Part shown: piece by piece, positions 45,054 to 54,027 of the stretch | How the letters are laid out: each line of letters starts with the position of its first letter | How positions within the stretch are numbered: the first letter of the stretch is position 1 | NCBI RefSeq assembly: GCF_000378825.1 | Contig: NZ_KB900388.1 | Coordinates: 2,363,818-2,427,817 of the forward strand | Direction: 5' to 3' | Length of the DNA: 64,000 nt | Source: Salinispora vitiensis | GTDB lineage: Bacteria > Actinomycetota > Actinomycetes > Mycobacteriales > Micromonosporaceae | Translations under genes and position numbers: made by a program | Notes under the pieces: generated by a model | What the model saw: only the letters and a program-made list of their open reading frames with translations | Databases searched by the model: none | What the model was told of the DNA's origin: nothing

Positions 45054-46514
45054 TCACCGGGGTGGCGACGGTGCGCTCCCCTGGTCGAGGACGTGCTCCC
45101 GGGCCTGCGCATACCGGGCCCGAATCGCCGGCACCGGGTCCGCCTCGTAGCTTCGTGCCCCGGCCACGGTCCACCTCGGCGGCTGCGCCCCGCCCAGGAC
45201 AGCCCAGGCGGCCTGACGGGCGGCGCCATCGGCGACGTACTCGCCCGGGGGCGGCACCACCACCGGCACCCCGAAAACCTGCGGAGCGACCCGGCATACG
45301 GCGGCGGAGCGGGCGCCACCACCCACCAGAATCACCCGCCGTACGGCGAACCCCTGCGCGACGAGGGCGTCCAGGCAGTCGGCGAGCGCGCAGAGCATCC
45401 CCTCGACCGCCGCGCGCGCCAGATGCGCCGGGGTGGCGGTACGCAGCGTCAGCCCGTGCACCGCGCCGCTGGCGTCCGGCCGGTTCGGGGTCCGCTCCCC
45501 CGCCAGGTAGGGCACCAGGACCAAGCCGTCCGCCCCGGCTGGCGCGGACAACGCCAGGTCGGCCAGCTCAGCGAGGCCAACCCCGAGCAGCGCGGCAGCG
45601 GCGTCGAGCACCCGGGCCGCGTTGAGCGTACAGACCAACGGCAGGTATCGACCGGTGATGTCGGCGAAGCCGGCGACGACACCCGTCGGGTCCGCGGTCG
45701 GCCGGTCCGCGACGCCGCACACGGTTCCGGAGGTGCCGATCGAGACGACCACGTCGCCGGGGCCGGCGCCGACCGCGAACGCGGCGGCGGCGTTGTCCCC
45801 CGCGCCGGGGCCGAGCGAGACGTCCGGCAGCTGCGGTGCTCCCGCGAGCACGGCCGGGTCGAGTCGGCCGGCCAACTCCACCGGACCGAGCACCCGGGGC
45901 ACGGTCACCATCCGGCCGAACGCCTGCTCGACCAGGTCCCGGCGGTACGTTGCGCTGGCCGGGGACCAGTAGCCGGTGCCGCTGGCGTCGCTGCGGTCCG
46001 TGCTCAGCGCCGCCAGGCCGGGGGCGCCAGCGAGCCGCCAGGTGAGCCAGTCGTGCGGCAGGCAGACCGCGGCCACCCGGGCGGCGTTGCCCGGCTCGTG
46101 CCGGGCCAGCCAGCGCAGCTTGGTGACGGTGAGGCTGGCGACCGGCACCACGCCCACCGCGTCCGCCCAGAACCGCCGCCCGACGTCGCCCTCGCCCGCC
46201 TCGGCCACCAGGTCGGCGGCGGCGCCGGCGGAGCGGGTGTCGTTCCAGAGCAACGCCGGGCGGACCACCGCGCCGGCGTCGTCAAGGCAGACCATGCCGT
46301 GCTGCTGCCCGGCGACCGAGATCGCTGCGACGTCGGCGAGCCCGCCAGCGGCCGACACCGCCTCGCCGAGCGCGGACCACCAGGCCGCCGGGTCGACCTC
46401 GGTGCCCTCCGGGTGCGGCGCCCGACCCTGGCGGACCAGGACGCCGCTCTCCGCGTCCCGAATGACGATCTTGCAGGACTGGGTCGACGAGTCGACTCCG
46501 GCGACCAGCGGCAT
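45054..46514 (-). CDS. xylB: Xylulokinase
   Basis: A 486-aa FGGY kinase phosphorylating D-xylulose. Markers are [15 protein letters not shown] (phosphate loop), [11 protein letters not shown], and the catalytic aspartate in [14 protein letters not shown]; ATPase motif [11 protein letters not shown] follows. It is 11 bases downstream of xylA, completing xylose to xylulose 5-phosphate. Confidence 0.95.
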   Translation of the reverse strand: MPLVAGVDSSTQSCKIVIRDAESGVLVRQGRAPHPEGTEVDPAAWWSALGEAVSAAGGLADVAAISVAGQQHGMVCLDDAGAVVRPALLWNDTRSAGAAADLVAEAGEGDVGRRFWADAVGVVPVASLTVTKLRWLARHEPGNAARVAAVCLPHDWLTWRLAGAPGLAALSTDRSDASGTGYWSPASATYRRDLVEQAFGRMVTVPRVLGPVELAGRLDPAVLAGAPQLPDVSLGPGAGDNAAAAFAVGAGPGDVVVSIGTSGTVCGVADRPTADPTGVVAGFADITGRYLPLVCTLNAARVLDAAAALLGVGLAELADLALSAPAGADGLVLVPYLAGERTPNRPDASGAVHGLTLRTATPAHLARAAVEGMLCALADCLDALVAQGFAVRRVILVGGGARSAAVCRVAPQVFGVPVVVPPPGEYVADGAARQAAWAVLGGAQPPRWTVAGARSYEADPVPAIRARYAQAREHVLDQGSAPSPPR

Positions 46515-46525
46515 CCGGCCCGCCC

Positions 46526-47713
46526 TCAGCGCGCGCCGAGCAGATGCTCGACGGCGAGTTGGTTGAGCCGGACGAAGTGGTAGCCGCGGGCGCCGGCAGC
46601 GGTCACGTCGTACTCCTCGAAAGCAGTACGGTCGGCGCGGAGCCCGGCGTGGGTCTCGCCCGGGGCGAGGGTTGGTGTTGCCAGCTCATCCACCCGGCTC
46701 GTGGCCAGCGCCGCGGTCACCTCCGGGTCCGCCCGGAACGCCGCAGCCCGCTCCTTGAGGAGCAGGTAGGTGCGCATGTTCGCCTCGGCCGAGGCCCACA
46801 CCCCGGCCGGGTCCTCGGTGCGCGACGGCTTGTAGTCGAAGTGCCGGGGGCCATCGTAGGCTGGCCCGCCCCCCGGACCACCGTTTTCTAGGAGGTCGAC
46901 CAGGGCGAAGGCATTGAGCAGATCACCGTGGCCGAAGACCAGATCCTGGTCGTACTTGACCCCACGCTGGCCATTGAGGTCGAGGTGGAACAGCTTGCCC
47001 TGCCAGAGCGCCTGCGCGATGCCGTGGGCGAAGTTGAGCCCGGCCATCTGCTCATGGCCGACCTCCGGGTTGAGCCCGACCAACTCCGGGCGGGCCAGGG
47101 TGGCGATGAAGGCGAGCGCGTGCCCGACGGTGGGCAGCAGAATGTCGCCGCGCGGCTCGTTGGGCTTGGGCTCGATCGCGAACCGCAGCTCATATCCCTG
47201 CGCCACCACGTACTGGCAGAGCAGGTCAACCGCCTCGCGGTAGCGGTCCAGCGCGGCGCGGACATCCTTGGCGACGTCGTACTCGGCGCCCTCCCGACCG
47301 CCCCACAGGACGAAGGTGCCCGCGCCCAGCTCCGCGGCGAGGTCCACGGCGCGCAGCGCCTTGCGGAGCGCGTACCGCCGGACATCCCGGTCGTTGCTGG
47401 TGAAGCCGCCGTCCTTGAACACGGGATGGGTGAAAAGGTTGCTGGTGACCATCGGGACCACCAGGCCGGTCTCGTCGAGGGCCCGACGAAACCGGGTGAG
47501 GTGGGCGTCGCGGGTGGCAGCGTCCGCCCCGAAAGGGAGCAGGTCGTCATCGTGGAAGGTGATGCCGTACGCCCCCAACTCGGCGAGGCGGTGCACCGCC
47601 TCGACCGCGTCCAGCGCCGGCCGGGTCGCGTCGCCGAACGGATCCCGGGCCTGCCAGCCCACCGTCCAGAGGCCGAAGGAGAACTTGTCGGCAGGGGTGG
47701 GACGGGGCGCCAT
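46526..47713 (-). CDS. xylA: Xylose isomerase
   Basis: A 395-aa actinobacterial (class I) enzyme. The catalytic histidine and Asp are in [13 protein letters not shown]; metal and substrate residues in [22 protein letters not shown] and [14 protein letters not shown] 47713 is chosen because the family starts near residue [19 protein letters not shown]. It begins the xylA-xylB-MFS operon. Confidence 0.96.
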   Translation of the reverse strand: MAPRPTPADKFSFGLWTVGWQARDPFGDATRPALDAVEAVHRLAELGAYGITFHDDDLLPFGADAATRDAHLTRFRRALDETGLVVPMVTSNLFTHPVFKDGGFTSNDRDVRRYALRKALRAVDLAAELGAGTFVLWGGREGAEYDVAKDVRAALDRYREAVDLLCQYVVAQGYELRFAIEPKPNEPRGDILLPTVGHALAFIATLARPELVGLNPEVGHEQMAGLNFAHGIAQALWQGKLFHLDLNGQRGVKYDQDLVFGHGDLLNAFALVDLLENGGPGGGPAYDGPRHFDYKPSRTEDPAGVWASAEANMRTYLLLKERAAAFRADPEVTAALATSRVDELATPTLAPGETHAGLRADRTAFEEYDVTAAGARGYHFVRLNQLAVEHLLGAR

Positions 47714-47749
47714 ACCAGCCTCCGGGGTGTCGTCCGCCAGGTTCTGTGG

Positions 47750-47766
47750 TTGGTCTACCAGACCAA
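47750..47766. promoter_or_regulatory. Operator-like palindrome upstream of xylA
   Basis: TTGGTCT-ACC-AGACCAA, perfect 7-bp arms and three-base centre, 37-53 bases before the xylA start. It is a likely site for a ROK/XylR-type xylose repressor, but no such gene is in the window. Confidence 0.6.
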
Positions 47767-47841
47767 GGCCAAAACTCCCACCACGCGCGCCATCCGAAGC
47801 CGCGGGGGGCGAACGCCGCCGGAACGCTCGGAGCACACGAA

Positions 47842-49317
47842 CTAGTACGCCCCGCGGCGTTTCACCACCGCGCCGAAGGTCTTCCACAGAATGGTGAGAT
47901 CGGCGGCGAGGGACCAGTTCTCCACGTAGTAGAGGTCGAGCCGGACACCGTCCTCCCAGCTCAGGTCGGACCGGCCACTGATCTGCCAGAGGCCGGTCAT
48001 GCCGGGCTTGACCAGCAGCCGCCGGGCGACATCGCCGTCGTACCGGGCGACCTCCGAGGGCAGCGGTGGGCGGGGGCCGACCAGGCTCATCTGCCCGAAC
48101 AGGACGTTAACCAGCTGTGGCAGTTCGTCCAGTGACCAGTTGCGCAGCAGTCGACCGACCCGGGTCACCCGGGGGTCGTCCCGCAGTTTGAACAGCAGGC
48201 CGTCGGTCTCGTTCCGCGCCGCCAACTCCACCAGCCGGGCGTCGGCGTTGACCACCATTGTGCGGAACTTCCACACCCCGAACTCCCGGCCTCCCTGTCC
48301 GACCCGGGTCTGCCGAAACAACACCGGCCCCCGGCTGTCGACCAGTACGGTCAACGCAATCACGATCAGCAGCGGCAGCAGCAGGGTCAGCGCGAAGAGC
48401 GCGAACGTCCGGTCGGCAAGCCCTTTCACCAGTTTGCGGGCGCCCCGGAACTCCGGGGCCTCGACGTGGATCAGCGGTAGCCCGGCCACCGGACGGGTGT
48501 GGATCCGGGGGCCCGCGACATCGGTCAGTGCCGGCGCGACCACGAGATCAACCGCGGTGCTCTCCAGCTGCCAGCCGAGCCGACGCAGCCGGGTGGCGGT
48601 CAGTTCTCCGGAGGCGGTCACCGCCACGGTGTCGGCGCCGATGGCGGTGGCAGCCTCGGGGATGCCCCGAAACGAGCCCACCACGGGCACGTCCCCCAAC
48701 TGCTGCGGGACCGGAGCGAGCAACACATCCGGGATGCACGCCCCGATTACCTGGTAACCCGCGTACGGCTCACGCCGCAGGGTGTGCACCAACTCCAGGA
48801 CATGCGCGGCGTCCCCGACCACAAGAACCTTCCGGGACCAACCACGGCCCCGCGCGCGGAACCGGTGCAACCTCTTGCGGGCAACGAAGCGGGTCAGCTC
48901 GAGTCCGACCACACCGGCGGCGAAGGAGGTGATGAGGAATCCCCGGGGCACGCCGACATCCAGGATCCAGCCCGCGATCACGATCCCACTGGCGAGGCGC
49001 AGGCTGGCCACACCCACCCGGCGGTACTCGTCGGCGCCATAGCCGACGACCCGATCGTCGTAGCAGCGAAAAGCCTTGAGCGAGATCAGCCACGCCAGTA
49101 CCAGGCCGGGCGCGCACACGGCGTAGGGCAGCACAGCGCCGCGGGAGGGCTCGATGCCAGAACTCGTGAGGTGCCCGACGAGAACGGCGAGGCTGAGCGC
49201 CGCGGTGTCGAGCACCACCAGAGCCCGGAGGTAGGACCGCAGCGCAGCGCGAGTCCTTGGTGGGGATACACCGCCCGCCGTTGCTCGGCCGGAGGTAAGC
49301 AGCGTCGCCGAGTTCAC
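47842..49317 (-). CDS. Exopolysaccharide polyprenyl-phosphate glycosyl-1-phosphate transferase
   Basis: A 491-aa WbaP/EpsE-type initiating sugar transferase. Four N-terminal helices are followed by a Rossmann-like region ([19 protein letters not shown]), one membrane helix ([20 protein letters not shown]) and the catalytic domain: [40 protein letters not shown] and [11 protein letters not shown]. It loads the first sugar of a capsule or EPS repeat; no other EPS genes are adjacent. Confidence 0.93.
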   Translation of the reverse strand: MNSATLLTSGRATAGGVSPPRTRAALRSYLRALVVLDTAALSLAVLVGHLTSSGIEPSRGAVLPYAVCAPGLVLAWLISLKAFRCYDDRVVGYGADEYRRVGVASLRLASGIVIAGWILDVGVPRGFLITSFAAGVVGLELTRFVARKRLHRFRARGRGWSRKVLVVGDAAHVLELVHTLRREPYAGYQVIGACIPDVLLAPVPQQLGDVPVVGSFRGIPEAATAIGADTVAVTASGELTATRLRRLGWQLESTAVDLVVAPALTDVAGPRIHTRPVAGLPLIHVEAPEFRGARKLVKGLADRTFALFALTLLLPLLIVIALTVLVDSRGPVLFRQTRVGQGGREFGVWKFRTMVVNADARLVELAARNETDGLLFKLRDDPRVTRVGRLLRNWSLDELPQLVNVLFGQMSLVGPRPPLPSEVARYDGDVARRLLVKPGMTGLWQISGRSDLSWEDGVRLDLYYVENWSLAADLTILWKTFGAVVKRRGAY

Positions 49318-49552
49318 CGACCCTCCCCCACCTCACCTCGCGCCCCCGGTGGTCATGGCCGGAAACGGCCCGGTGGTCCGAGCCGAGGGATGGCCTGGTT
49401 CCCGCCGGAACAACGACATCCTGCCCTGCGCACTATCGCCATCGAATATTTCCGACGCATTACCGTCACTTTGCGGGGGCTGCCCGGCCGGGTCAGTCCC
49501 GCCGCATCGTTCTCGACGTCGCTGGCAGGGTCGCCGCTGATCCTCGGGTCGC

Positions 49553-51286
49553 TCAGGAACCCGTGTCGCGCAGCGCGATGGCGTTCAGGAAGATGTCACC
49601 AATCTTGGTCGGATCCTCCGTGATGAAGGAGCCGCCGCCGGTAACCTTCGTGATCGACTCCAGCTCTGCCTTGCTGACGCCCGCGCCGATCCCGATCAGA
49701 ACCACCTGCACCGGCCGCTCCGGGTCCTTGATCCGCTCCAGTTCAGCGACCAGCTGCCGCTGGCTGATGCCGTTGTCGTCGTCATTCTTCCCGTCGGTGA
49801 AGAGCACGATCGAATTGACCTGCCCCTGATCCCAGTCCTCCTGGACCGCCTCGTACGCGGCGAGCACCGTGTCGAACAGACCAGTGTCACCCCGGGTCGG
49901 CTGAATCTGAGCCAACGCCGCCTCAAGCTCGCTCCGCTTACTACTCAGCGGGCCGATCTCGACCAGCCGCCGATAGTCCCGTCCGTTGCCCAGGTTGGTC
50001 GAGAACTCCCACAGCCCGATCTGCCAGCTGTCGTCGAAAAGGTGGAGCCCACGCCCCGCGGCATCGAGGGTGACCTGCTGCCGGCTCATGCCGTTGGCAC
50101 TCGCCACGGGTTCCCGCATCGAGCCGGAGACGTCGATGACACAGAGCATCCGGCCGGACTGGGTGGCGATTGACCAGCTGGAGACCGCCCGCTCGACCGC
50201 CAGTAGATCCAGGTCGCCGGTGGCGCTGTCGCCGTCGGCCGCCGGGCTCGGCGCCCCTTCGGGCGCACTGAAGCCGGCACCCCAGGTACCGTCCGGCCCC
50301 CGCAGCGACAACGACGCCAACCGGTCCTTGAAGCTGGCCCTGGTGAGCACATCATCGAAGAGCATCCGGGCAGCCGCCGCCTTGGCCGACCCGACCCCCG
50401 GCAGCACCGCGTACGGATAGTCCAACGGTGTCGCCGCCGGCTTTGGGTAGAGCGCGGCCAGCGGCACCGCCGGATTCCGGGCGTTGTAGGAAAGCAGATC
50501 CTCCTCCGACAACGCTGCCGCGCCGAGACTGCCGGCCATCGTCGTGGGGTCCGCAGAGGTGGGGAACTTCGCGAGCAGATCCTGGCGCCGATCCGCACTG
50601 CTGGTTGACAACGCACGCAACGCGCCGACGCTGGCCGCCTGACCGCCCTCCCCGGCCGCGGCGGCGGCGCTCAACGCGAGTAGCCCGGAGAGGCCGGCGG
50701 CATCCTGGGTCGGGTTCACGGTGCCAGCCTTGAGCGGCTCGTCGGTGTTGACCTTGCTGACCAACGCGGACCAGGTGAACTCCTGCTCCGGCCAGCCAAG
50801 CTGGGAGGCGATCGGCTCGGGTACGCCCACGACCACCGGGCTCCGGGCGATCGATGCTCCGTTACCTGGGTTGAACTCGGACGCTCCACCGCTCTTCAGC
50901 CGTAGCAGCCACGCCGACGAATCCGGCACCCAGACATCCGGGAGTACCGCGGCGCCGCTGACCTGACCCACCCCAGGGAGGATGGCACCGTGTTTGGCGG
51001 CGACGGTGGCGGCTACCCCGACCGGCTCGGACGCGGTCACGCTCACCTCAACGCAGGTGCCGTCAACCGCCGCACCGGAGTTCTCCCACTCCGTCGCCGC
51101 GGAATCGACCGCCGGTGCCAGCTCGGCCGCGACCGCTACTGACAGCTCGAGCGACCCGGAACAGCTCGGCGCCGCGAGCTGTCGGTAGCCGAAGTATCCA
51201 CCAGCAGTAACGACCAACACGCCGACGGCTGCGGCGATGCTGGCGATGTGGATGTTCGTTCGGTTGCGATGGCGGCCTGCAGACAC
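49553..51286 (-). CDS. Extracellular substrate-binding-like and VWA fusion protein
   Basis: 577 aa. One N-terminal membrane anchor (IASIAAAVGVLVVTAGGYFG). Residues ~55-350 look like a ModA/PstS-type binding domain (SLELSVAVAAELAPAVDSAA ... VWVPDSSAWL). The C-terminal VWA domain has MIDAS residues DVSGSM, and FTDGKNDDDNGISQ. Such fusions are known in actinobacteria, possibly for adhesion or ligand sensing. GTG 51286 has GGAGA upstream; a TTG at 51328 is the alternative. Confidence 0.86.
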   Translation of the reverse strand: MSAGRHRNRTNIHIASIAAAVGVLVVTAGGYFGYRQLAAPSCSGSLELSVAVAAELAPAVDSAATEWENSGAAVDGTCVEVSVTASEPVGVAATVAAKHGAILPGVGQVSGAAVLPDVWVPDSSAWLLRLKSGGASEFNPGNGASIARSPVVVGVPEPIASQLGWPEQEFTWSALVSKVNTDEPLKAGTVNPTQDAAGLSGLLALSAAAAAGEGGQAASVGALRALSTSSADRRQDLLAKFPTSADPTTMAGSLGAAALSEEDLLSYNARNPAVPLAALYPKPAATPLDYPYAVLPGVGSAKAAAARMLFDDVLTRASFKDRLASLSLRGPDGTWGAGFSAPEGAPSPAADGDSATGDLDLLAVERAVSSWSIATQSGRMLCVIDVSGSMREPVASANGMSRQQVTLDAAGRGLHLFDDSWQIGLWEFSTNLGNGRDYRRLVEIGPLSSKRSELEAALAQIQPTRGDTGLFDTVLAAYEAVQEDWDQGQVNSIVLFTDGKNDDDNGISQRQLVAELERIKDPERPVQVVLIGIGAGVSKAELESITKVTGGGSFITEDPTKIGDIFLNAIALRDTGS

Positions 51287-51405
51287 GGGGCCATTCTCCG
51301 GGTGCCGGCGAGCAACGGCTACCTCCAATTAGCTTTAGTTACGCAGAAGCAACAAGTACCCCACGATTACTACGCTACGTGAGCATAAGAACTCTGCGCG
51401 CCGTA

Positions 51406-52452
51406 CTACTCCGGCCAGGGCAGGACACAGGTAGGGCTCCGGACACCAACCGCCTCGTTGACCAGCGACGGCACACCGGTCGTCGGGTTGACCCGGAAAA
51501 CGCCGATCAGGTCGGCCCGCTCGTCCGCGACGTACAGATTGGCACCGACCCGCGCAAAATGCCGGGGCCACTCCCCGCCGGAGTCCACCTCGGCGACCAG
51601 CACCGGCAACTCGCCGTCGAGCGCGAAGACAGCGATCGTGCCGACGCCCCGGTTCGCGACGTAGAGGAAGTGCCCCTCCGGCCCGACCGCGACCTCCGAA
51701 GGCTGCACCTGCCCCGGCCGCCCGCTGGCCGGAACCCGGCCCCGGAACCGCAGGGAAGCGTCAGTGGTGACCTCATAGGCCAGGACCGAGCCGTCCAGCT
51801 CCCCGACCAGCCAGCAGCGTCTTCCGTCCGGGTGCCGGGCCAGGTGTCGGGGCCCGACGCCAGCGGCGGTGTGCACCCGCGGCGCCCGTACCACCAATCG
51901 CCCCGGCCCGGCATCGAGCTCGTACCGGTAGATCGAGTCGGTGCCGAGGTCAACCACGAGCAGCGGCCCTCCGTTTCGGCCCGGAACGACCATGTGGGTA
52001 TGCGCCCGCTCCTGCCGCTGCGGGTCCAGGCCATGCCCCTCGTGCCGGACCAGGTCCGTGCGCTCCCCGGGCACCCCCTGCCGGTCAAGCGGGAATACCG
52101 TCACGCTGCCGTCGCCGTAGTTGGCCACGAAGAGGTGCCGGCCATCGCCGGCGACCGCGAGATGGCATGGATCGGCGCCGCCGGTGGGCCGGCTGCCCAA
52201 CGCGGTGAGATCCCCATTCGCGGCAACCCGGAAGGCGCTGACCCCGCCGTCGGCCACCTCATTGACGGCGTACAGGACTGGCAGGTCCGGATGCCGGGCG
52301 AGGAACGACGGCGCCGGGGTGACCGCGGCCGTGCCGAGCGGCGTGAGCGCACCCGAATCCGGCTCCCGCTGAGCGACAACGATCCCCTCGCCGCGTCCCC
52401 CGGCGCCCGCCGTGTAGCAACCGAGGTAGAGAAACGCACCCTGAACCGCCAC
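51406..52452 (-). CDS. Lactonase-family beta-propeller (6-phosphogluconolactonase-like)
   Basis: A 348-aa seven-bladed propeller of the Pgl type: FLYLGCYTAGAGGRGEGIVV, LPVLYAVNEVADGGVSAF, AVAGDGRHLFVANYGDGSVT and HMVVPGRNGGPLLVVDLGTD. It may hydrolyse 6-phosphogluconolactone or a related lactone. GTG 52452 follows GGAGGT at good spacing. Confidence 0.87.
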   Translation of the reverse strand: MAVQGAFLYLGCYTAGAGGRGEGIVVAQREPDSGALTPLGTAAVTPAPSFLARHPDLPVLYAVNEVADGGVSAFRVAANGDLTALGSRPTGGADPCHLAVAGDGRHLFVANYGDGSVTVFPLDRQGVPGERTDLVRHEGHGLDPQRQERAHTHMVVPGRNGGPLLVVDLGTDSIYRYELDAGPGRLVVRAPRVHTAAGVGPRHLARHPDGRRCWLVGELDGSVLAYEVTTDASLRFRGRVPASGRPGQVQPSEVAVGPEGHFLYVANRGVGTIAVFALDGELPVLVAEVDSGGEWPRHFARVGANLYVADERADLIGVFRVNPTTGVPSLVNEAVGVRSPTCVLPWPE

Positions 52453-52648
52453 CGAACCACCTCCGCGCCGACTCCTCCGATCCAACCAGAGGTTCGCTCC
52501 AGCCGCGGCGCGTCGCGCCGGAACGCCACCGGGGACTCCACGCCCGGCGCGGCTACCGCCCGGGCCGGTAACGCGTGCCGCCCGCCGCCCTGGTCACGAT
52601 CGATGAGCACCGCGGCGCGGCGGAAGCCCCGCACCGGTCCGCGTCGGA

Positions 52649-53248
52649 TCAGACCGGGACCGGTTCCCCGTGCTGCCGGGCCACATGTTCGACGAGTGCG
52701 ATCAACACCTGCTTGCCGGACTGCCGTTCCCGGGCGTCACAGAGCAGCATCGGCACGTCGGGGTCCAGGTCCAACGCCTCACGTACGGTCTCCAGGTTGA
52801 ACCGGCGTGCCCCATCGAAACAGTTGACACCGACCACGAACGGAATCCCCCGCTGTTCGAAGTAGCCGATGGAGGGGAAACAGTCGGCCAGGCGTCGGGT
52901 GTCGGCGAGTACCACCGCGCCCAGCGCCCCGAACGCCAGCTCGTCCCAGAGGAACCAGAACCGGTCCTGTCCCGGCGTGCCGAAGAGGTAGACCAGGAGA
53001 TCTTCGTTGATGGTGATTCGACCGAAATCCATCGCCACCGTAGTAGTGGACTTCGCCTCCACCCCAGCGAGATCGTCGGTGCCGACCCCGGCATCGGTCA
53101 GCATCTCCTCGGTCTGGAGCGGGCGAACCTCACTCAACGCGCTCACCAGCGTCGTCTTCCCCGCGCCGAAACCCCCGGCGATGAGGATCTTGAGTGCGAT
53201 CGGGATGCGGGCCCCGGTTTGTGGAAGTTCAGAGCGCACGGAGTCCAC
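52649..53248 (-). CDS. Conservon GTP-binding protein (CvnD)
   Basis: A 199-aa small GTPase-like protein: P-loop GGFGAGKTTLVSAL, G2 TTTVAMDFGRI, DTxG-like LFGTPGQDRFWFLW and GVNCFDGARRF. It is the fourth gene of the roadblock conservon, acting at the membrane with CvnA-C as a G-protein-like switch. It overlaps CvnC by 20 bases. Confidence 0.93.
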   Translation of the reverse strand: MDSVRSELPQTGARIPIALKILIAGGFGAGKTTLVSALSEVRPLQTEEMLTDAGVGTDDLAGVEAKSTTTVAMDFGRITINEDLLVYLFGTPGQDRFWFLWDELAFGALGAVVLADTRRLADCFPSIGYFEQRGIPFVVGVNCFDGARRFNLETVREALDLDPDVPMLLCDARERQSGKQVLIALVEHVARQHGEPVPV

Positions 53249-53612
53249 TGAGCACCGCCTTGAGAATATTGTTGTCGGGCAGGTACGGGCCGGCCGAGGG
53301 CTGGTGAACCGTCACCAGACCCCGGTCCACCAAATCGCCGAGCAGCACCCGGACGACGCCAACCGCCAGGTCGAGGCCGGCCGCCAGCTCGGCTACCGGG
53401 ACCGGCCGGGCGGCCAGCGCCACCAGCCGCAGGTGCTCGGGATGCAGGTCGAGGTGTACGGCGGGCTGCGCGTTCCGGTCGGCGAGGACGTACGCGACCA
53501 GGTCGAACCCGCCGGTAGCCCGAACACGTCCCCCGGTCAGGGTGTAGGGGCGCACCACCGGAACCGCATCGGCATCCAGCCAGTCACGCGGCATGCCGGG
53601 CTCAGCCCACAT
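53229..53612 (-). CDS. Conservon DUF742 protein (CvnC)
   Basis: 127 aa, one DUF742 winged-helix domain: VRPYTLTGGRVRATGGFDL, then VLLGDLVDRGLVTVHQP and the end NNILKAVLSGLRAL. An ATG internal to the start (53594) is also possible. Overlaps both neighbours. Confidence 0.92.
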   Translation of the reverse strand: MWAEPGMPRDWLDADAVPVVRPYTLTGGRVRATGGFDLVAYVLADRNAQPAVHLDLHPEHLRLVALAARPVPVAELAAGLDLAVGVVRVLLGDLVDRGLVTVHQPSAGPYLPDNNILKAVLSGLRAL

Positions 53613-54027
53613 CGCGTGGGCCCGCCGCCGGCCGGGCCGGGATGCTCATCTTCTCCCCCACCTGGGTCACCAGCATCGCCATCTCGTACGCCACCAGCCC
53701 GATGTCGGCGTCCGCGTCACTGACCACAGCCAGGCAGGCGCCCTGACCGGCCGTGGTCACGAAAAGAAATGCCGATTCCATCTCGACGACAGTCTGCCGA
53801 ACGGGACCACCGGTCACATGCCGGCTCGTGCCCCGGGCCAGGCTGGAAAGGCCAGAGGCGAGAGCGCACAGGTGCTCCGCATCGTCCCGTTCCTGCCCGG
53901 CGGAGGCTCCCAGCAGCAGCCCGTCGGCGGAGAGCACCACCGCCTGCCGGGCGGGCGGCACCCGCTCCACCAGCTCGTCGAGCAACCAGTCGAGATCAAC
54001 ATTCTGCCTGGCGGACTGCAGCATCAC
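53602..54027 (-). CDS. Conservon roadblock/LC7 protein (CvnB)
   Basis: 141 aa, roadblock/LC7 fold: DWLLDELVERVPPARQAVVL, SADGLLLGAS, then ALASGLSSLARGTSRHV. It interacts with the CvnD GTPase as a likely GAP- or GEF-like partner. Overlaps CvnA by four bases. Confidence 0.93.
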   Translation of the reverse strand: MMLQSARQNVDLDWLLDELVERVPPARQAVVLSADGLLLGASAGQERDDAEHLCALASGLSSLARGTSRHVTGGPVRQTVVEMESAFLFVTTAGQGACLAVVSDADADIGLVAYEMAMLVTQVGEKMSIPARPAAGPRDVG

